Source: Acanthosepion esculentum (Eukaryota > Mollusca > Cephalopoda > Sepiida > Sepiidae). From it: 64,000 nt of DNA. Position 1 is the stretch's first letter; each line of letters starts with the position of its first letter. Under the pieces are notes generated by a model, which did not search any database, had not been told where the DNA came from, and saw only the letters and a list, made by a program, of their open reading frames with translations. Of the stretch, positions 62,160 to 64,000 are shown piece by piece. The position numbers and the translations under genes were made by a program. The stretch spans positions 9,603,703 through 9,667,702 of the forward strand of contig OZ038480.1 in assembly GCA_964036315.1 (NCBI GenBank). Direction: 5' to 3'.

Positions 62160-63120
62160 AGTTTTCAGTGCTGGAGTTCAGTTAAAAGTTCGGGAGTGGA
62201 TTTCCAAAACCAACAAGGCTAGCATTTCTAGAAAACTGCAATATTATAATCCAATTACAAATGCAATTTTACACTGTTTCCATGTCTTGAATAAGTTTAG
62301 CCAATATTTGGAAAATACATTTTCTTTCCGTGTTCAGATATATTGATAAAAGTATTTTCCCTTTTATAATTTCTATCATCTTCATCTGTGTCATTCTTTT
62401 CGATTCGTTCAATATTGAAATGCACTGAATAAATGAAACCAAATATTTAAAGTTAAATTGGTCGAATAACAACTGTATAGATTATTATTTTAATGTTGAG
62501 TAAAGCCTACTGAATAAATTATCTAAACAATGAGGAAACTTGCTTTTAATTCGCAAATCATATATTTGTTCAAAATATACTGATGAACAGAAATATTAAA
62601 ATAAGTGATATGCGACAAGAATGAAAGCTATGCTTTCATAACATCTATGCATAGCAGTCAGGGTTATATAGGCTGGTAAGCCGGTCTCAAGAAGATTCTT
62701 TTGATGTACTGTATGCCATAGTTACAGAAGAGAAAATATTTGAGGTCATAGGTTAGAAGACAAAATCATAATATTTTGGAAGTGACATATTTCGCTATAA
62801 GAACGAGACAACAGAAGGTTTACCGTGGTAATATAATTGCAGATAATTTTAATCGATATATAGTAAATCTATGTTTTCTGAGTTTGTGTGTTGCTACAGG
62901 CCATTCAGTGTACCCATGATAACCAATGTCGTATGGACGAAAATATCTACAATGGGAACAGAAGCGTCGGAATAGGAAGTTGTAACAATGGAAGAATGTC
63001 GCTTATTTCAATTTCAGGGAGAAAATTTGTTTTGTGATCACACGAAGGAGCAACATATTAAGCAAGTGATGTAATGTAATAAATGTATAAAATTAGTTAA
63101 TTCTTTTACGCAAGCACAAA
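62160..63120. other. Unassigned interval
   Basis: No recognised gene or repeat. Confidence 0.3.
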
Positions 63121-63127
63121 CACACAG

Positions 63128-63234
<107 letters not shown>

Positions 63235-63306
63235 ATTATCATTTTACAGGTATGTTATAGTTATATCTGATTTTTTTACTCGCACACACACCTATATATA
63301 TATATA

Positions 63307-64000
63307 CAGGGGGGAAACAAATATTCGTACACATGCAACTTTTTAATTTATTGTATTTCCAACTAATGAATAAACATACTTTTCATATAATTAAGAGTAC
63401 ACAGATGCATAATAATTAAATATGCATTGACAACAGAAAAATTTAATTTAATCGAAATAAATCCCATTCATCCATTTTAATGGATGAAAAAGTATTCGCA
63501 GCATGCAAATATTTGATTTTAAAACGTTTAACGTACTTTAATACTCTAGATTATTCAAGTGGAATATTCTAGAATGTTTCAATAATGTTATCAGTAGTTA
63601 TGTTTAGACTAAAAATTACAAACAGAACATTCTGGAATTGATATTTGTGAAGGTTTTCATTATGGCAATTGGTAAATAATTGAGAAATTCGTAAAAAGAA
63701 CTGATTGTTAAACCCTGGAAAGAAGGTAAAAGTTACAGGAAAATCTCAGACAATCTGAATATTCCATTTACTACCATTAGTTCATTCATTGCATGTTATA
63801 AAAAAATCCAAACTGTTGAAAACCAAAGAACTGGTACTCCAGGGAAGAATCCTGCACGATCTTCGAGGAAATTAATGCATCAAATTAAACAAAATCCAAT
63901 GCTTACTCTTCAAGTGTTGCAGGATGATATGCTTTCATCAGGAATTTGTGTCACTAAACGAACAATAAGCAGTGAAATTCATAGGAACAATCTAAAGTCA
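63307..64000 (+). mobile_element. Tc1-like element, 5' part, runs off the window
   Basis: Starts at a TA (63305-63306) with CAGGGGGGAAACAAATATTC, the usual Tc1 end form. About 350 bp of untranslated sequence precede the transposase region. The right half is outside the window. Confidence 0.7.
63662..64000 (+). pseudogene. Tc1-like transposase, N-terminal, partial
   Basis: From ATG at 63662 there are two early stops, then KPWKEGKSYRKISDNLNIPF and TTISSFIACYKK (first helix-turn-helix), TGTPGKNPARSSRKLMHQIK with the GRPR-like linker changed to GTPG, and SSGICVTKRTISSEIHRNNL (second helix-turn-helix). The catalytic domain would follow beyond 64000. Stops at the start suggest a dead copy, unless translation begins later. 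Confidence 0.72.

Overview
The window looks like a gene-poor, AT-rich stretch of an animal genome. The repeat content (Penelope-like elements with GIY-YIG endonucleases, several LINE families, tRNA-derived SINEs, mariner/Tc1 elements, very many TA arrays) fits a mollusc, most likely a cephalopod such as an octopus; this is inference from content, not a database match. I see no convincing host gene. Nearly everything recognisable is a mobile element, mostly decayed, and no complete intact element was found.

Layout. 1-12 kb: degenerate tandem repeats, a TIR-flanked mariner-type remnant, a 23-bp minisatellite, two head-to-head hammerhead-ribozyme elements, a solo LTR and a long Gypsy-type LTR copy with a LINE fragment inside it. 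12-20 kb: a hammerhead copy, a tRNA-headed SINE, a large GATA array, then a nested cluster of LINE fragments. 20-24 kb: a SINE and the 3' end of a minus-strand Gypsy element with a long, internally repeated LTR. 24-29 kb: a dense cluster of hammerhead-bearing Penelope-type termini, many in inverted pairs, plus two perfect palindromes. 29.7-32.5 kb: a 2.8-kb element with long TIRs, an 8-bp target duplication and no visible gene. 32.8-34.7 kb: a SINE, an internally deleted mariner and a Penelope remnant. 35.3-36.5 kb: five 229-bp repeats rich in hairpins. 36.7-42 kb: a dismembered LINE in minus orientation (endonuclease, reverse transcriptase, C-terminus) split by other repeats. 42.8-51.3 kb: Penelope fragments on both strands, SINEs, a second TIR-element end and more hammerheads. 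51.4-58.1 kb: a LINE, then a plus-strand Penelope-like element broken by a SINE, another insertion and a dead Tc1. 58.3-64 kb: more Penelope termini, hammerhead copies, a SINE, a CTAT array and the 5' part of another Tc1-like element that runs off the window.

The most striking feature is the number of hammerhead ribozyme motifs: about 16 with a complete CUGANGA / stem II / GAAA core and about 10 decayed ones, in at least seven sequence families. They sit at the termini of Penelope-like elements, in head-to-head pairs, in one tandem dimer, and at the 3' end of a SINE with a tRNA-like promoter. Hammerheads in Penelope-like elements are established knowledge; a tRNA-headed SINE ending in a hammerhead, and the density here, merit a closer look.
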